Positions 46,609 to 59,156 of a DNA stretch of 64,000 bases are shown piece by piece. The stretch is from Hysterium pulicare CBS 123377 (taxonomy: Eukaryota > Ascomycota > Dothideomycetes > Hysteriales > Hysteriaceae). The notes beneath the pieces were generated by a model. The model did not search any database. It had not been told where the DNA came from and was given only the letters and a program-made list of their open reading frames with translations. Position 1 is the first letter of the stretch. Every line of letters begins with the position of its first letter. The position numbers and the translations under genes are program-made. Location of the stretch: positions 20,277-84,276 of the forward strand of contig AJFK01000355.1 in NCBI GenBank assembly GCA_000467715.1, written 5' to 3'.

Positions 46609-48960
46609 GGTGATGACGGTTCGGAGGTCTTCTGAGCGAAGTCGAAAGAACTGCAATTGGTGAAAAGATGAGTAGGCGATAGGATAGTCTTCAGATATTT
46701 AAGAACTCCTGTTAGAATCTTTTACATCAGCGGTTAGTATACTTGCAAGAGCCGTCGTGCAGTTGAACCCCGCAGGGGAGCAACGGAAGTTCAGAAAAGC
46801 TCCACATTTCCGTAGAAGAACCAGCGCACGTTAGCTATTATTGGCAGGTGGAAGCAATCATAGCTCTAGGGCTTCATTTCGTGAAATATTCGGTAGATGC
46901 AAAAGCACAGTTGCGCGTGAGGTTCGGATTTGGAGAAAGTGATCCATGTGTGAAGCTTCATCGGCGAGTAATCCGGATTCGCAGTCTTGGCAGACCGGCC
47001 ATATTTCTTTTCTGACACGTGACGGCATAGATAGATATCGATCATGGAAAGCTTCTCCAAATTGTTCTCTGAATTAAAAATCATGAGAGCCAAATTCTGA
47101 ACTCAAACTCCAACACCACTGTAACTCTAGCTCCTTGGATCACGTGCATCTGCATGGGTAGGTGAACTTTCCAGGTTAAAACCCCTTGTATGGACATAGT
47201 GTTGTAGCCTATAGACATCCTTAGATTCCTCCGTTTTCATGTCTCGCTCCCTGAATAGTACGAGCGAGTTCTGCTGCATCCGGGGTAACACTTTCATGCC
47301 ACCGTACGCAAGTAGGAGAGACAATCGGACCTTTAAATCGGGCCTTTACCAGCTACGACCTCTCTTCCTTGCCTCCACAACATCCACCAGATCAAAGACA
47401 CTCTTCCTGGACCTGCTCCCCTGCGTTGTCCTGCTCACGGTCTGGATGCTATGAGCCATGGAATTCCCAGAATCCCAGTTTTAGGCGCAAACAAACAAGC
47501 AAACGCGCCCATCACACTCACGCTATACTCTTTGATAGCCTTCTATTCTCCGCTCAGAAAGGGTTCATGGTGAGAACATCGCTGTAACCAAGCAGTTGAT
47601 CCACCACGTCCTCTTGTGCTCCACGGAAAGGGTGATGCCAATTTGACGAAGAGGACGGGTTTGTGCCATGTGTTCGGCATGTAACTGAAGGAGCTGCGGA
47701 GGTACTCCGTAGACGTAATCTTGGGGCAATATCCAATGAGTCAGCGGTCGCTCTGGACTAAGTCACGCAATACAGCTCGAGAGGGTCTAAAGGCAAGTAA
47801 TCCGGAATGCATGTCTCTGTAACCACTTGAAATTCGTTGAAGTGATTCCCTGCACAGGTCGCTATCAGCAGAGATCTGAGGTTTCATGCCGAAGTTAGTG
47901 TTGAGCTTCATTCCAATTGTACCAACGAGTTGTGAGAAAAATGAAGTAGTGTGTCGGTATGCGGGAATGTAACGGTAGTTATCAATTATTTCCCCGGAAC
48001 ACATTTAATCAGATTACCATGATGAGCAAGCGCTTGGTTGGTAGTAATGGCAGATGTCAGATAAAAAAAAAGGCGCAACAAGATGTACAACCACTTGGGA
48101 AAAGCTGTTCCAAGGCTAGAATGCTATATTATAGAAGCCTATGATATCTGCTGAACTTGCAGTAGGTCTGTCTCGACCTTCTTCAAACATGTGTTCCCGG
48201 ATGTAACAAGGTCTTCTCGATCTTCGACTAGAGAAGATAATAAAAAGACGGCTTTCATGCATAAGGGATGCCAACGCCTAGCCTCATCGCTGTTTACATC
48301 GCTCGCCTCAACATTTCTTCTATCTATATCTTGTCAGCAGTCAAATACTCTAACATTCTGTCATTGGATAGATCTTTTTCTATCCTTCCACTCAAGCTCA
48401 TGAGCGCTAGTCCAGTCATGGACATCAAATGGAAATAGATCCAAGCCGTCCATCAACGTGGACTATATAGCCTAATTCTTCTCGCTGGTCACTGAGAACC
48501 TGTAAAGGCTGAGCCTTGAGGTCGATACTTGATCTTTGAAATATGTGAAGTACTGGGATTCCGAGCATGCTATCTGGGACCAGCCTCTAAGGAGTTCGCA
48601 TATTTCGCCATTGGTCGTTTTCGAAGTGAGTATTGGCGAAAGAGAGGATCAGTCTTCTGAATCGGTACAAATCTAGCTGAATTGTTGAGTATCTATTCAA
48701 CCGGCGGCTGAATTTCGATGTGGAAGTAGTAAATGGTTGGTACAGACCGGTGTTTTATTCACCTCCTTTTCACGTGAAACAAGGTCTGGGTGAGGCTTGT
48801 TTTCTGCTTCAATCGTTCACTTCACCTTCGTTCCTCTCGCTTAATCCGCATACTCATCCATTCGAACAACGCAGATCGACGGCGTCCTCTTTACCCCATC
48901 CAGTCACCACTTACTCATCTGTGAGCGGTGTATATCTGCTGCTCGACACGTCAACCCATC
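46609..48960. other. intergenic, no gene seen
   Basis: About 2.35 kb with only short open frames. A perfect 12-bp palindrome TTTCACGTGAAA at 48768-48779 contains a CACGTG E-box and lies about 180 bp before the MYND gene. Confidence 0.45.
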
Positions 48961-50184
48961 ATGGCAGATAGTCCAGAGAAGCTATGCTCGATGTGCCCGA
49001 AATCGGCGGCGAACACGTGCGGTGGATGCCACAACATCAAGTACTGCTCACGCGAGTGCCAACAGCTGGACTGGCCAACTCACAAGTTTCTTTGCAAGAC
49101 CTTCAAAGATTTCGATGAGCAATCCCGACCCGGAGAGCAATATACACGCGCACTCTTATTTCCGGTGTCTGGCAGCCGGCCTCACTGGATATGGCTACCT
49201 TTCGAGAAGCGTGGGGTTCTGAACGGACGTTACGATTACCATGACGTATATGATCTTCTTGGAAAAGATGGCTCTCCTGAACGCAAGGACTTCAACTTCA
49301 ATTACATCCTCGACCGACCAATGTCTCACACTATCATAGTCGCCGTTCGCGAAGCATTCCTCATAGACGGCTCCATCCCGAACAAAAGCATCGCAAAGGC
49401 GGTTGGCGGTACGGATTTGATCCATGATTGGAGGGGCCCAATGATCGTGTATGGCATGAAAGGTGTCAGTCGTGATCCCAGAGTCAGCGATGACCTTGAC
49501 CTAACCGACTTCCGACATGTGCTCGACTACCTGAATTGCTCTTACAGCCACAAGTTGTTTGCAAATGAGCGGTTTTTTGGACCGAAGGTTTCTGGTGTTA
49601 GAATAAACTGCTTGGGTGATCACAAGATATTGGGGCATCCCAAATTCGAGGCTGTTCAGGTTCCGGATACTCACTGCATATTTTTCGAACGAAGCTCTCC
49701 CAGCATCCCGAAACTCATCGGCCTCCCTATCCTAGTAGCAAAATACCCACAGGACTGCGCATGGAGGGACGAGATGACTACATGTGTCAACCAAGAGGTC
49801 ACATTTCTGCAACTTGAATGCGACCTCACCGTCAAGTCCAATATACGAGCTGGGGTACTAGGGTGGGGTTGGGCGCCCATGTATTGGCAGGACGATGTAG
49901 GAAGCGTTATCGTCGTACGTCAGGACATGAAACCACTACTACCCGCCCATATGGAGGCGCTGTGCCAATTCTGTCAGCACAAGTTAAGCCCCATTTTTGC
50001 TCGACAAAAAGAACAAGATGGTCAGGAAGGTGGAATGACCAAAGATGCTGTTCTCAAGGAAATCACTGCGGAGAAGTTCGGGGAGTACTTCAACCACTGG
50101 CGAAGCTCTCAAGATGACCCCGAGATGAAGAAAATTATCTCGCCGTATGAGATGATGGATGAATCGGAATGGAGTAGAAGATGA
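48961..50184 (+). CDS. MYND-type zinc finger protein
   Basis: Single-exon gene, 407 residues from MADSPEKLCSMC. The N-terminal MYND finger is complete: C9, C12, C20, C23, C29, C33, H41 and C45 (C-x2-C-x7-C-x2-C-x5-C-x3-C-x7-H-x3-C). The remaining 360 residues lack a SET domain or other domain I recognise. They resemble the body of fungal stand-alone MYND proteins (RPHWIWLPFE, KRGVLNGRYDYHD). MYND fingers bind proline-rich partners, so a protein-interaction role is likely. Function otherwise unknown. The reading frame continues 11 codons upstream, but the chosen ATG is the first that fits the family. Confidence 0.85.
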   Translation: MADSPEKLCSMCPKSAANTCGGCHNIKYCSRECQQLDWPTHKFLCKTFKDFDEQSRPGEQYTRALLFPVSGSRPHWIWLPFEKRGVLNGRYDYHDVYDLLGKDGSPERKDFNFNYILDRPMSHTIIVAVREAFLIDGSIPNKSIAKAVGGTDLIHDWRGPMIVYGMKGVSRDPRVSDDLDLTDFRHVLDYLNCSYSHKLFANERFFGPKVSGVRINCLGDHKILGHPKFEAVQVPDTHCIFFERSSPSIPKLIGLPILVAKYPQDCAWRDEMTTCVNQEVTFLQLECDLTVKSNIRAGVLGWGWAPMYWQDDVGSVIVVRQDMKPLLPAHMEALCQFCQHKLSPIFARQKEQDGQEGGMTKDAVLKEITAEKFGEYFNHWRSSQDDPEMKKIISPYEMMDESEWSRR

Positions 50185-51909
50185 GGAGCGAAACTTACAG
50201 GTTCTCTTCGTCAACTGGCGTAATGGGCAATGGCTTGCGCCGCAAATGTTCACCTTCTTTCCCCTCCTCATGAACTTACGGATAGGTACTCGAGTGGGTG
50301 GATTCAATGCGATAAAAGCCCACCTGTATATTCTGTTTGCACCGAAAAGGCCTTTTACCAACTGGTTGGCGGCTTCGTACGGATGGTTCATGGATTGAGA
50401 AGATCTGACACGGCATGTACCTAGTTTCTCAAGACTTGACAAAAGCCACCATCAAAATAAAACTCTCACAGTACATCCCACTCGCCAACACGAAAACTGC
50501 TCAGGACTACCTTCCGCATGCATGAATGAAGTCGTAGAACTAAAGAATCGGCCCGAATACTTTCTTCCCAGGAGAAACCCCAGCCGAATCCCCTCTCCCC
50601 TCTCCTCCCTCCAATAGAATAATCCAAGCCTTCTGAACAATCCCAGCTCCCCTACATATCTTTGTCTCTCTCAAAACACACCCGCCTATCCTACCCAACC
50701 CCATCCCACCCGTTCTTTCCAGTCCCTTCCCCTTGACACTCCCCCCTTCTTCGCCACCAGTCGCTAAGTCCCGAAGCACCTAAAAATCACTCCACCCCAT
50801 CAAATCACGGAAATTCTACACGGTAGGTTCAAAAAGGTAAGGTCCGACCCGACCCGACCCAGCTCCTGCCTCGACGCGTAATTCACCCCCATCCCCATCC
50901 GCGGTTCACATCCCTTCTCCAGCACTAGGAAGCAGGGAACTTATTTCCGAACCGTGGATCGGTCACGGGGAGTCGGGTTGAGTTTCCCGTCGCGGGAAAC
51001 TGTTTTTAGGTGCATAGCCAGGTTGGTCGATGTTTGGTTCGGGCGGGGTAGAAGGGTCGAGAGGTGAGGTGGGCTGATGGGGATTCTGTGAGGCCTTTGT
51101 TATGGGAGATGCGTGGAGAGGTAGGTGGGATGGTGGGATGGCGGAAGTGGGGATAGTTGAGTGGATGGTAGATGTTGTATATGGTATGGTATCTAGAGAA
51201 AAGGTAAAGTTAGGAAATGTGATACCAAAGGTATGACGGAGCACGGTGGTACCGCGGACTGTGTAGGTTCAAGGGGACATCACTCATAGGCACCAAGTCT
51301 TCAGACTATGAATAAGAATATCGAGGAAGAAAGATGGTTCCTTGATTTTACTCTGTTGGTATCATACTTTTTCAACTTGCGCTCAAAGATTTGTGATAGC
51401 CTCCTCAGGCCCATAATCCAAGGCAGCAGGCCAAGTTTCTCATGTACTAGAGTAGCGCATGGTGCCATACAGTCATGGCGAAAGACTTTTTGAGAACCCT
51501 TCATACTCATCACACACCCCATCCCCACGCTCTTATAATTCATAAAGAAAGGTTGCCCGGTTGAGAGACAATTGATAAAGACATGGGAAGGACAGTAGAT
51601 AAGAAATAGCTCTTTCGTCCAGACAACTGTTCTTTTCGGTAATTCTCATACCAAGAACTTTTCTTCATTCCCATACCGACATTTTCCCCTTTCTATCCAT
51701 ACCCAAACCAAGGTTATCGGTCTGTTGATGGAGCCGGGTCGGGATGGATTTGAGGATGGGAGGTTATTGTACAGGGCAGAATATGCTCCTTTCCAGATCC
51801 GAGGAAGGATATCACTGTCCTCTGGTATAAATCGGATATAATGTATCGGTAGCGACGAGATTCAATCGCCTTTTTCTTCGTCGTTCCATCGTCATCACAG
51901 GTGAAGGAT
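50185..51909. other. intergenic, no gene seen
   Basis: A 1.7-kb convergent gap. Pyrimidine-rich tracts around 50560-50760 leave long open frames on the opposite strand that look like composition artefacts. A run GACCCGACCCGACCC at 50849-50863 is a small tandem repeat. Confidence 0.45.
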
Positions 51910-52896
51910 TCAGTCTCCCGCCTCCTCATCTCCTTCCCCATCCGTCAACAACTCCAGTTCTCCGAACCCATCATCTGCATCCTCCATACTATCGCCGAAT
52001 CCAGAGTCCTTCCTCTCCTGGAAATCGTCTTCCTTTTTCAGCTCGGCTGCCTGAGTGGCCTCTCCCATCTGCCCGTCCATAGGTGAACCTAACGCTGCTT
52101 CCATCCCCTGCATCATCCCCTCATAGCGTTCTGGCCCAGAGAGCAGGCCCCCAGCACATCGAGTCAAATATTCGTCGACGGCCCAAAAGCCACACCCGGC
52201 ATGTCTCAAGACCTCGTTCTTCAAGCCCAACACCTCTTCTCTCAACATGGTGACATGTTCTCGTAGAGTGGCATTATTGGCTTGGCCTTCACGAGCGCGC
52301 GCCTCGAGCGTCTGAATGTAGTATTTCTTCTTTTGACGACATTTGAATGCTGCTTGGCGATTCTTCTCGAGATGGGTCTGGCGGGCTGGGGTGACGGGCG
52401 GTGGCGAGGTGTCGTTTGTCGGTATGGGTGTGGGTTGCGGAATGTTTTTAGGGCGGCCTCGGCGTCGACGAGCCGGCTTCTCCTCAGAGGTTGCGACGTT
52501 CTCGGCTTTGGTGCCGGAAGAGGTGGCTTTCGAGGTTCTGCGCCGCTTCGTAGGTTTCTGAACAACATTTCCGTCGTCTTTCGCAGATTGCTGGGCCGTG
52601 ACGTGCTCAAGTTCGGTGCTTAGTTGTTCGAGTGGGATTGAAGAGTCGCGATAGGCCGATTGCCCGCCGGCGAAGTCGTTTGGCGACAAGTCGTCGGGAG
52701 GCGTGATCTGACCGTGTCGCTCAACGGATGTCTGGGTCAGTAAGGATGGTGGAATGCCGTTGTAGGCTGAAGATTGCTCGCCGAATGGTGCCCATTTGTC
52801 CGATGATGCCCAGTTGGAAGATTCCAGGGCGAGAAAGGCGTTGTTGGCCCAATCAAGAGAGTCAAGTTGGGGAAGATCCATGGCGAGGGAAGCCAT
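51910..52896 (-). CDS. ATF/CREB-type bZIP transcription factor
   Basis: Single-exon gene, 328 residues from MASLAMDLPQLD. The basic region HLEKNRQAAFKCRQKKK (about 175-191) is the form seen in fungal Atf-type factors. It is followed by a leucine zipper with Leu at about 197, 211, 218 and 225. A KRRRTSK stretch and an AT-hook-like RRRRGRP (about 143-149) lie ahead of it, and may add DNA contacts or nuclear import. The C-terminus is acidic (DGFGELELLTDGEGDEE). Family members regulate stress, conidiation and secondary metabolism by binding CRE sites. Such a site exists at 9830-9837 in this window, but a link is speculation. An in-frame upstream extension to 52980 lacks family features. Confidence 0.88.
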   Translation of the reverse strand: MASLAMDLPQLDSLDWANNAFLALESSNWASSDKWAPFGEQSSAYNGIPPSLLTQTSVERHGQITPPDDLSPNDFAGGQSAYRDSSIPLEQLSTELEHVTAQQSAKDDGNVVQKPTKRRRTSKATSSGTKAENVATSEEKPARRRRGRPKNIPQPTPIPTNDTSPPPVTPARQTHLEKNRQAAFKCRQKKKYYIQTLEARAREGQANNATLREHVTMLREEVLGLKNEVLRHAGCGFWAVDEYLTRCAGGLLSGPERYEGMMQGMEAALGSPMDGQMGEATQAAELKKEDDFQERKDSGFGDSMEDADDGFGELELLTDGEGDEEAGD

Positions 52897-53922
52897 TGTG
52901 TAGACTTTTGAGCGCGCGGAATGTGGAGTGTGTGTATTTGTATAATTCCAGCAAGGCCGACGGGCGCAAGCTGACAACAAGCTGGGTGAAGGAGAGTGGA
53001 GAGTGAAGAGTGGAGAGTGGGCAGGTGGTGAATTTGGACGAGTATGGATGACAAATGGTGTTGTGAAATGGGATTATCAATTGCAGCTTCGCAGTGGGTG
53101 CTGGCACAGGGCAGAAAGGAACGAAGGGCGACACGACGCCAGCCGGCAGAGGTGTGGGTTATAATAGCTAGCGAGCCAGGCAGGCAGGAGCTTTATCGCT
53201 CAAGAACTGGTCCTGCCTCGGGCGATTGGCCCGTGTGGGTGCCCCGCTCACGGCCGGCTTCAGGTGCCAGCAAGATGGAGCGGGGGCTGGCATGGGCTGG
53301 CATGCGATGGCATGGGATTCTTCACTCGGCCATGGGAATGTGGGAATGGGATGGTGCAAAGGAATGACCTCATCCCTCCGCCGATCGCGATCGCAAACGG
53401 AGGGAAGAGCGACCAAGGGGCCTAGAGGCGGCTCGATTATGTGATGGCTGGGGCCGAGCGCACAGAAACTGCGAGCAACTTCGGTTTGCAGCCGGCCTCA
53501 GAGGTTCGGCGCACAACACCGAGCGATGCGGTTGCGAGAGAGCACCGAAGTCAAAGAATGCCATGGCAGATGATTCCCGTCCAAGCAGAGCAATGCCCTG
53601 TCCGTGCCGGCCCCGTTTGCTGTCATTGGATGCAGCCCTGCCGGAGGCTGCGCCATGACATCGCCGATCGGCCTCTTCGGCCTCGATGCCCGCACCACCA
53701 CCACGACGCCCGCGCAATCCATCAAGCATCAGCCACGGCGGGATTGATCGTGAATGGCTGGCCCGCTTTGTCAATCGTCAAAGGATAAGGACCATAGTGG
53801 CGAGGAACAATAAAGGACATGCTGGACTGCATGGGCAGGCTTTGCGTGGCACATGGATGGGCGTACACTGCGTCCCTCGTGTTCACCGAGCTACACCCGA
53901 CAACCGTCAACTTCCAGAACAT
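52897..53922. other. GC-rich intergenic region
   Basis: Promoter region of the bZIP gene and 3' flank of the large gene. Frames of up to 134 codons are open on both strands, consistent with GC-rich composition, and none has recognisable features. The tract 53280-53340 iterates GGCATGGG words. Confidence 0.45.
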
Positions 53923-56900
53923 TCACCATGCCTCCACTTCCACGTCGAAGAGTTTGATTGCATCCAAGGCCATCCCTCTCATGCGCACATCTTCGTTCTC
54001 GTTCTCCTTCCAGCTCTGCACAATCTTCCTTGCTCGTTCTACTACTCTGCCGTCGTGCGGCTTTTGAGCGTGGCGAAAGAGCGTCTCGGCAACTTCAATC
54101 CGCAGCAGGTCGGCCTTGGTCAACCAGGAGAGTGTAGTGCGGCTGATGTCGCCTACAACACACGCCACTAATGCCAGGTCTTCCTGCCGACACTTCAATG
54201 CTGCTTCTTTGACTTGCTGCAGTTTTTCGTGATACACCCCGCCGGCCATGTGCCCCACCAAACCAGTCAGCTCCTTCGCAAACCGCTCACACTTCTCGGT
54301 AATACTACCCGGCCAGGGCTGTGAAGGATAGCGGAGAAGCCAAAGTCGCAATGCAAACGTTGGAGGGAGAATTGCAGGCTGCCGTTGAGTATTTCGCTGC
54401 CAATCTCGTGTCCGCATGCCCTCAATATGTTGAATCATCCATTCAACGACAGGTCGCACATGCACCATCCATGCCATCCGTCTGTCAGAACCCACTTCGT
54501 GGAGTGGGGGCTCCAGGTGCTGAGTGAAGCGATTCCAATGCATGAAACGACAATCGGTTACTTGCAGAAGCGCTCTCGCCTGTGCCAAGATGAGACCCTG
54601 TAGCTGTTCGACGGACATTCCACCCAGCGCCTTCTGCAGACCATATACCTTGTAAAGTAGGGAAGGGATCGAATAGCCAAACACGATGTCGCCTCCGCGG
54701 TTGAACAGCGCAAGCCAGTAACGTCCTGCATTCGAGCTGCGAATTTCTGGACTCCCTTCAACAACTGCCTTATTCAATGCCGCAACTTCTACGCTTGGCT
54801 TGATATTGCTAAGTGTGTATTGTGTGTACTCCTCTAAGATCGACGCTGGAAGATCTACTGCACTGTTCCGGAGCAGCTGCACAAACACCTCGGCGTGAAG
54901 GGGTACGGAAGGTAGATCCGACCCCGTCAATGTTGATTGGTGTCTTCTCAAAAAGACTTGCAACCAGCGAGCCGTGTTTGATTTCAACAATTCGAAGATT
55001 GGCAGTATAATCTTTTCCATCGTGTCCCTTCGCCATACGAAGTCGTTGGGCATGCTCGAGAAAGCGTCGATCAGAGCCTTCAGTATCGGAGGGAGGTTGC
55101 CCGTACAGCAACCGTCGTCGATTTCTGGAGGCTCGCCGCTTTTCTCAGCCTCAAGCCATTCTCCTTCAGTCAGCGGCTGGCATCCATTCATGCTTGCGGC
55201 GATGGGTATTGCCCCTTCAAGCACTGCAAGAAGTCTTTGAGCCGGGGCCTGGGAAGATTCTTCTCGGCAGTTTGCAAGCATTGAAAATATGCTCTCAATG
55301 GTCGCTACTCGGATATCTATGTGAGACGAATTTCGAAATAACTCGCTGAGAGCATCTATGGAGATGCTTTCTGGCACAAATTCTGCGTTGTTCAATAGTT
55401 GCGCAAGGTATTTGACCGTCGTGACTTTTACATATGGCATCGGTCTGGAATTACCATTATCTGCTTTTTCCCCCTTCGAAGATGCTTGTTGTCTCAGTCT
55501 TGAGATAATAGCCGTAGTGAAAGATGTGATTAGCTCTTTTGCCTGGCTGGCCGGAAGCCTTCTCAAGAACGTCAATGAAAGGAGTCTGCGATGCCACGAG
55601 CTTGCATCTGGTCGATCCATGACCGTCTTAACAGCAAATTCTGAAGCGAGCTCTGGGCGATCACATTTCGTAAGTAGCTCAAGGAGGCCGTAGGAAATAC
55701 GCTCGTGGTCGATTGAGGATGGTGAGTCCGCCGGAATATTGGAAAGCGCACCTAAGGACGATTTGGTAAGCTCCGCAAGAAGCTTAGGAGGTACTAATCT
55801 GATATGTCGGCCAAGGGTCTGCAGCGCTTTCTGTTGCTGTTTTTCATAGCGATTCATAAACTCGTCGTCGAGGTAGAGAGCCGGATATCGGACGTCGGAT
55901 CTCGAAGGGAATGGCGAAGTAAGAAGTCTGGAAGTGGCTCCATTTCTGCAGTCCAGATAAAGCAGGGCTGCGACGATTTGAGCCTCGTGCACTGCGATTG
56001 AACTGCTTTCGATGTTCCATATCCCTTCTTGTCGACAGATCTGGCCCGGAACTTCTGCTTTAGGTGCTGCGAATCGTGCAGCAACCGTATACGAGCCCCA
56101 CCCTTCTGTGGCTAAAGCACAATCAAGATACGTTGGTGGGAGAAGTCGCGGTTCAATTCCTGGCTGTTGAGGAGGTGCAGGATTCCACTCCATTGTCTCA
56201 GATCGGTCGACATCCTTCGGCAACAGTGGGTAGGTCTCTGTGTTTTTCGCAGAGAATCTATGTGCGAGCCCTTCGAACCTTGAATAATATGGCTTCCAAA
56301 ACCGAATTGCTTCGTCTCGATTCATACGGTTCTTACTAAGCTGGTTGACTGCGTACGTCCAAGCGAGCATAGGACGATCTGTTCCCTCAGGCTCCTCTTT
56401 GTATGATTCAGGTATGTATATTCGCAGTGCTGCACTGTAACTATCGACGAATTGCCCAATGGCGGCTCTGGTATCTTCCTCTTTAGGAACCGGCGCAAGG
56501 ATGGTTTCAGATTTCTGAAAGATGACTTGATTCGAACGGCCTGCCAGGTAGGGCGTCAAGGTCTCTGGCGGGAATATTGTAGTGTAGAAAGGGCCAGTCA
56601 AATACTGCAGTGCCAGCCCTCGGGGCCATGGAGGCTGAAGTGCTGCAGCGGCTGGAAAGACTGTGGGTCGATATTCTTCCCAAACTTTGTCTCTCGCTTT
56701 TGCTAGATTGTCCAGAAATTGATAGGTAGACGGCAAGGCTTCTTCAAGTGAGATACGCCCTATGCCTAATGGACCGTACACTGAATTCATTTTCAATGGC
56801 TCATGACCACTCTTCAAACCCTCTTTTTCAATACCAATGAGTAAATCCAAGCTATCCTCCCAAAGTATCTTGTAGATGTCTTGGTCTGAAAAATTCAAGA

Positions 56901-58967
56901 ACTTGCGGAGCGCATGAGACCGGGATTCCCGTACTTCGACGACTCTTCGAAACAAAGATAGCGGCTCAGACCAATCTGGCAGGTAGAATGAAGGCTCTCT
57001 CAAAGCCAGAGAAGCAGTCTCGAAGAAGAGTCTCAAGATCTTGTTGCCCTCGGTTACTCGGGAATGTAAGTCCATCAAATCCAAGTCTCTAGAAACTCTC
57101 TCCGGTACGCCACACAGGAGTGATATGCCTTCGGTGGTGGTGGTAGATTGTTGCGAGAAGATGGCTTTAACCGTAAGCTGTAATTGAATCAGCATCACTT
57201 AAAGCAGTAGTAACAATGCGGTGTTAGATGTTACTCACCGGGTCCCGTATGAAACGGCGAGCCCAAAGCAGAGTGTCTCCGTATAGCTTTAGGGATCCGC
57301 TGGCGATGGCATAAAATAATGCAGACTTGGCGTAGAATGTACGGTCTGTCTGCTCTCTGCTAGACGATGCCTTCTTTTTTCGCTCCTCCACGTCTTGATT
57401 TTTCAGAGACATTCTTCAGATCTAAGAGAGGGTGCTCACCTTCAAAAACATCTTGCTCCTCTCCCAAGGTTAGAAGAAGCAAAGTAGAATCTGTAAATGA
57501 TGACCGCGGATCTGTCGGCAATGACAGTATGGTATCGCCATACTCTAAAGCGAGGATATCATCTTCGGGACTACAGGCCCGTAGTCGTTTGAGTAATCTC
57601 AATGCATCCTGGCCGTCCATCTGATAGAAAAGGTCACATGGCCACCGCTTTATTTTTAGTGTCTTAAGATCTTCTTCAATGTTCAGGTCTCTCCCATGAT
57701 TTCCGTCACTCAGAAAGCACAATCGCAGCAAGGGATACCGCTGAGTCTTGCGAACCGTCGGAAATAGCCGCAGAAAGTCGTGTACAGTCCAAGATGATTT
57801 CGAGTGGGCGATTTGAAGAGTTGTAACTAGCTGTGTCTCAAACTGTTCCGGATGAAAGGACCAAGAGTATGCAAGACATTCAATGAAAGTGCACTTTTGA
57901 AAACACAGCTCTTTCGCAGCATTCGGATGTGCTTGAAGATAGATAACCACAAGATCAACGATTTCCTTAATCCGCTCCCAGCCGACCCTCCTGTTCCTCG
58001 CCCTTCGCATGAGTGGATCGACTAGTTGCGGCAAGAAAAAATGGTCTGGAAACGTATGATTCTCGGCTGCCACAAGCTTGTTCAAAACCTCCACGGAAAA
58101 TTGCATGGAAGCAGAAAGACCTCGTACGCTGCTAGTACTTGGAGGTGAGCGCTGAAGTAAAGCTGGAAGGTGAAACGAGAAATCGAAATCATCTCCAGGA
58201 ACCTTTTCGAAAAGTTCTCTTAGGCAGAGTTCCCTAAGTAAGTCGGGATGATACTCCAGGAAGAGTGATTTCTTGACTTCGTCCCACGGAGTTTGCACAT
58301 TGAAGGTCAACAGCAATTTGGTCACAAATGCAGGGGTGCACGATGGTGCAAGGTGTGCATACAATTGAGCTAATAATCGTTCGTCCGGATTCGTGGAGGG
58401 AGCTTCAGGAAACAGTCGTGGAAGCAATGCTTTCAAAAGTGTGGTGATCTTCTCGCGTTTTTCGGCGGCGTCGGTACCTTTCGCGCATCGGCCAATGACT
58501 CGCCCAAAGAACTTGACCTGAAGAACTGAAAAGTCATTCAGTATAGAGAGCAAGCCTTCTGTACCACCAAGACCATCCCACGTTTTCCGCCAACGAATGC
58601 TTCTGAGCTCTTTGCCGAGTTGCTTGGTAGCTAATCTCCGAACCAGGATTGACCAGTTTTGCTGAAGAGCGTGTCTAAGCACATTTGCTGATTTCGAAAG
58701 TCCAATCCAAACGTAAAATACTGTAGGTGGGAAGGATCCGTCTCGGACGGATGTGAGAATAGTTTCTGAAACAATATCGACGGAAGTCTCGGATGAGACC
58801 TGACGAAGGTAATGAGCTAGTTCGGGAAAATTTAATCGACGTATAACATCATTATCCAAGTATTTAGCCATTGCGCAAAGTGTGGTCAGGCCTTTATGGT
58901 TGCGGGAGTCATTGAAGTTGAGCTGAAGTGGATAAGACACATGAAGCCACGAAAGAGCACGGACCAT
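53923..58967 (-). CDS. conserved large helical protein, unknown function
   Basis: Three exons (58967-57440, 57393-57239, 57177-53923) encode about 1645 residues. The introns are GTGAGC…CAAG (57439-57394) and GTGAGT…TACAG (57238-57178), and both joins keep frame (QDVFE/DVEERKKK and FIRDP/LTVKAIFS). The whole protein is alpha-helix-rich with ARM/HEAT-like spacing of leucines and no catalytic motif that I can see. There is no signal peptide and no convincing membrane helix. The central part has WPRGLALQYLTGPFYTTIFPPETLTPYL and WNPAPPQQPGIEPRLLPP, which look like conserved surface segments. A frame this long without lesions implies strong selection. The start MVRALSWLHVSYP is the first ATG in frame; further upstream exons cannot be excluded. 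Confidence 0.75.
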
Positions 58968-59156
58968 AGAATAATCACGTGAAGACACGACAACTCCGAG
59001 GTTTTATAAGCAACTAAGCATTAGAATAAGAGGAATTATTTGGTGAGGCTCGCGATAGTAAAGAACCGTAATGCGTAATGTGTAAGCCAAGCCAACCATA
59101 TGTAAGGAGTTGGAAGGACTATATCAAAATGAGCCGAATCCACGCCGCCACCTCCG

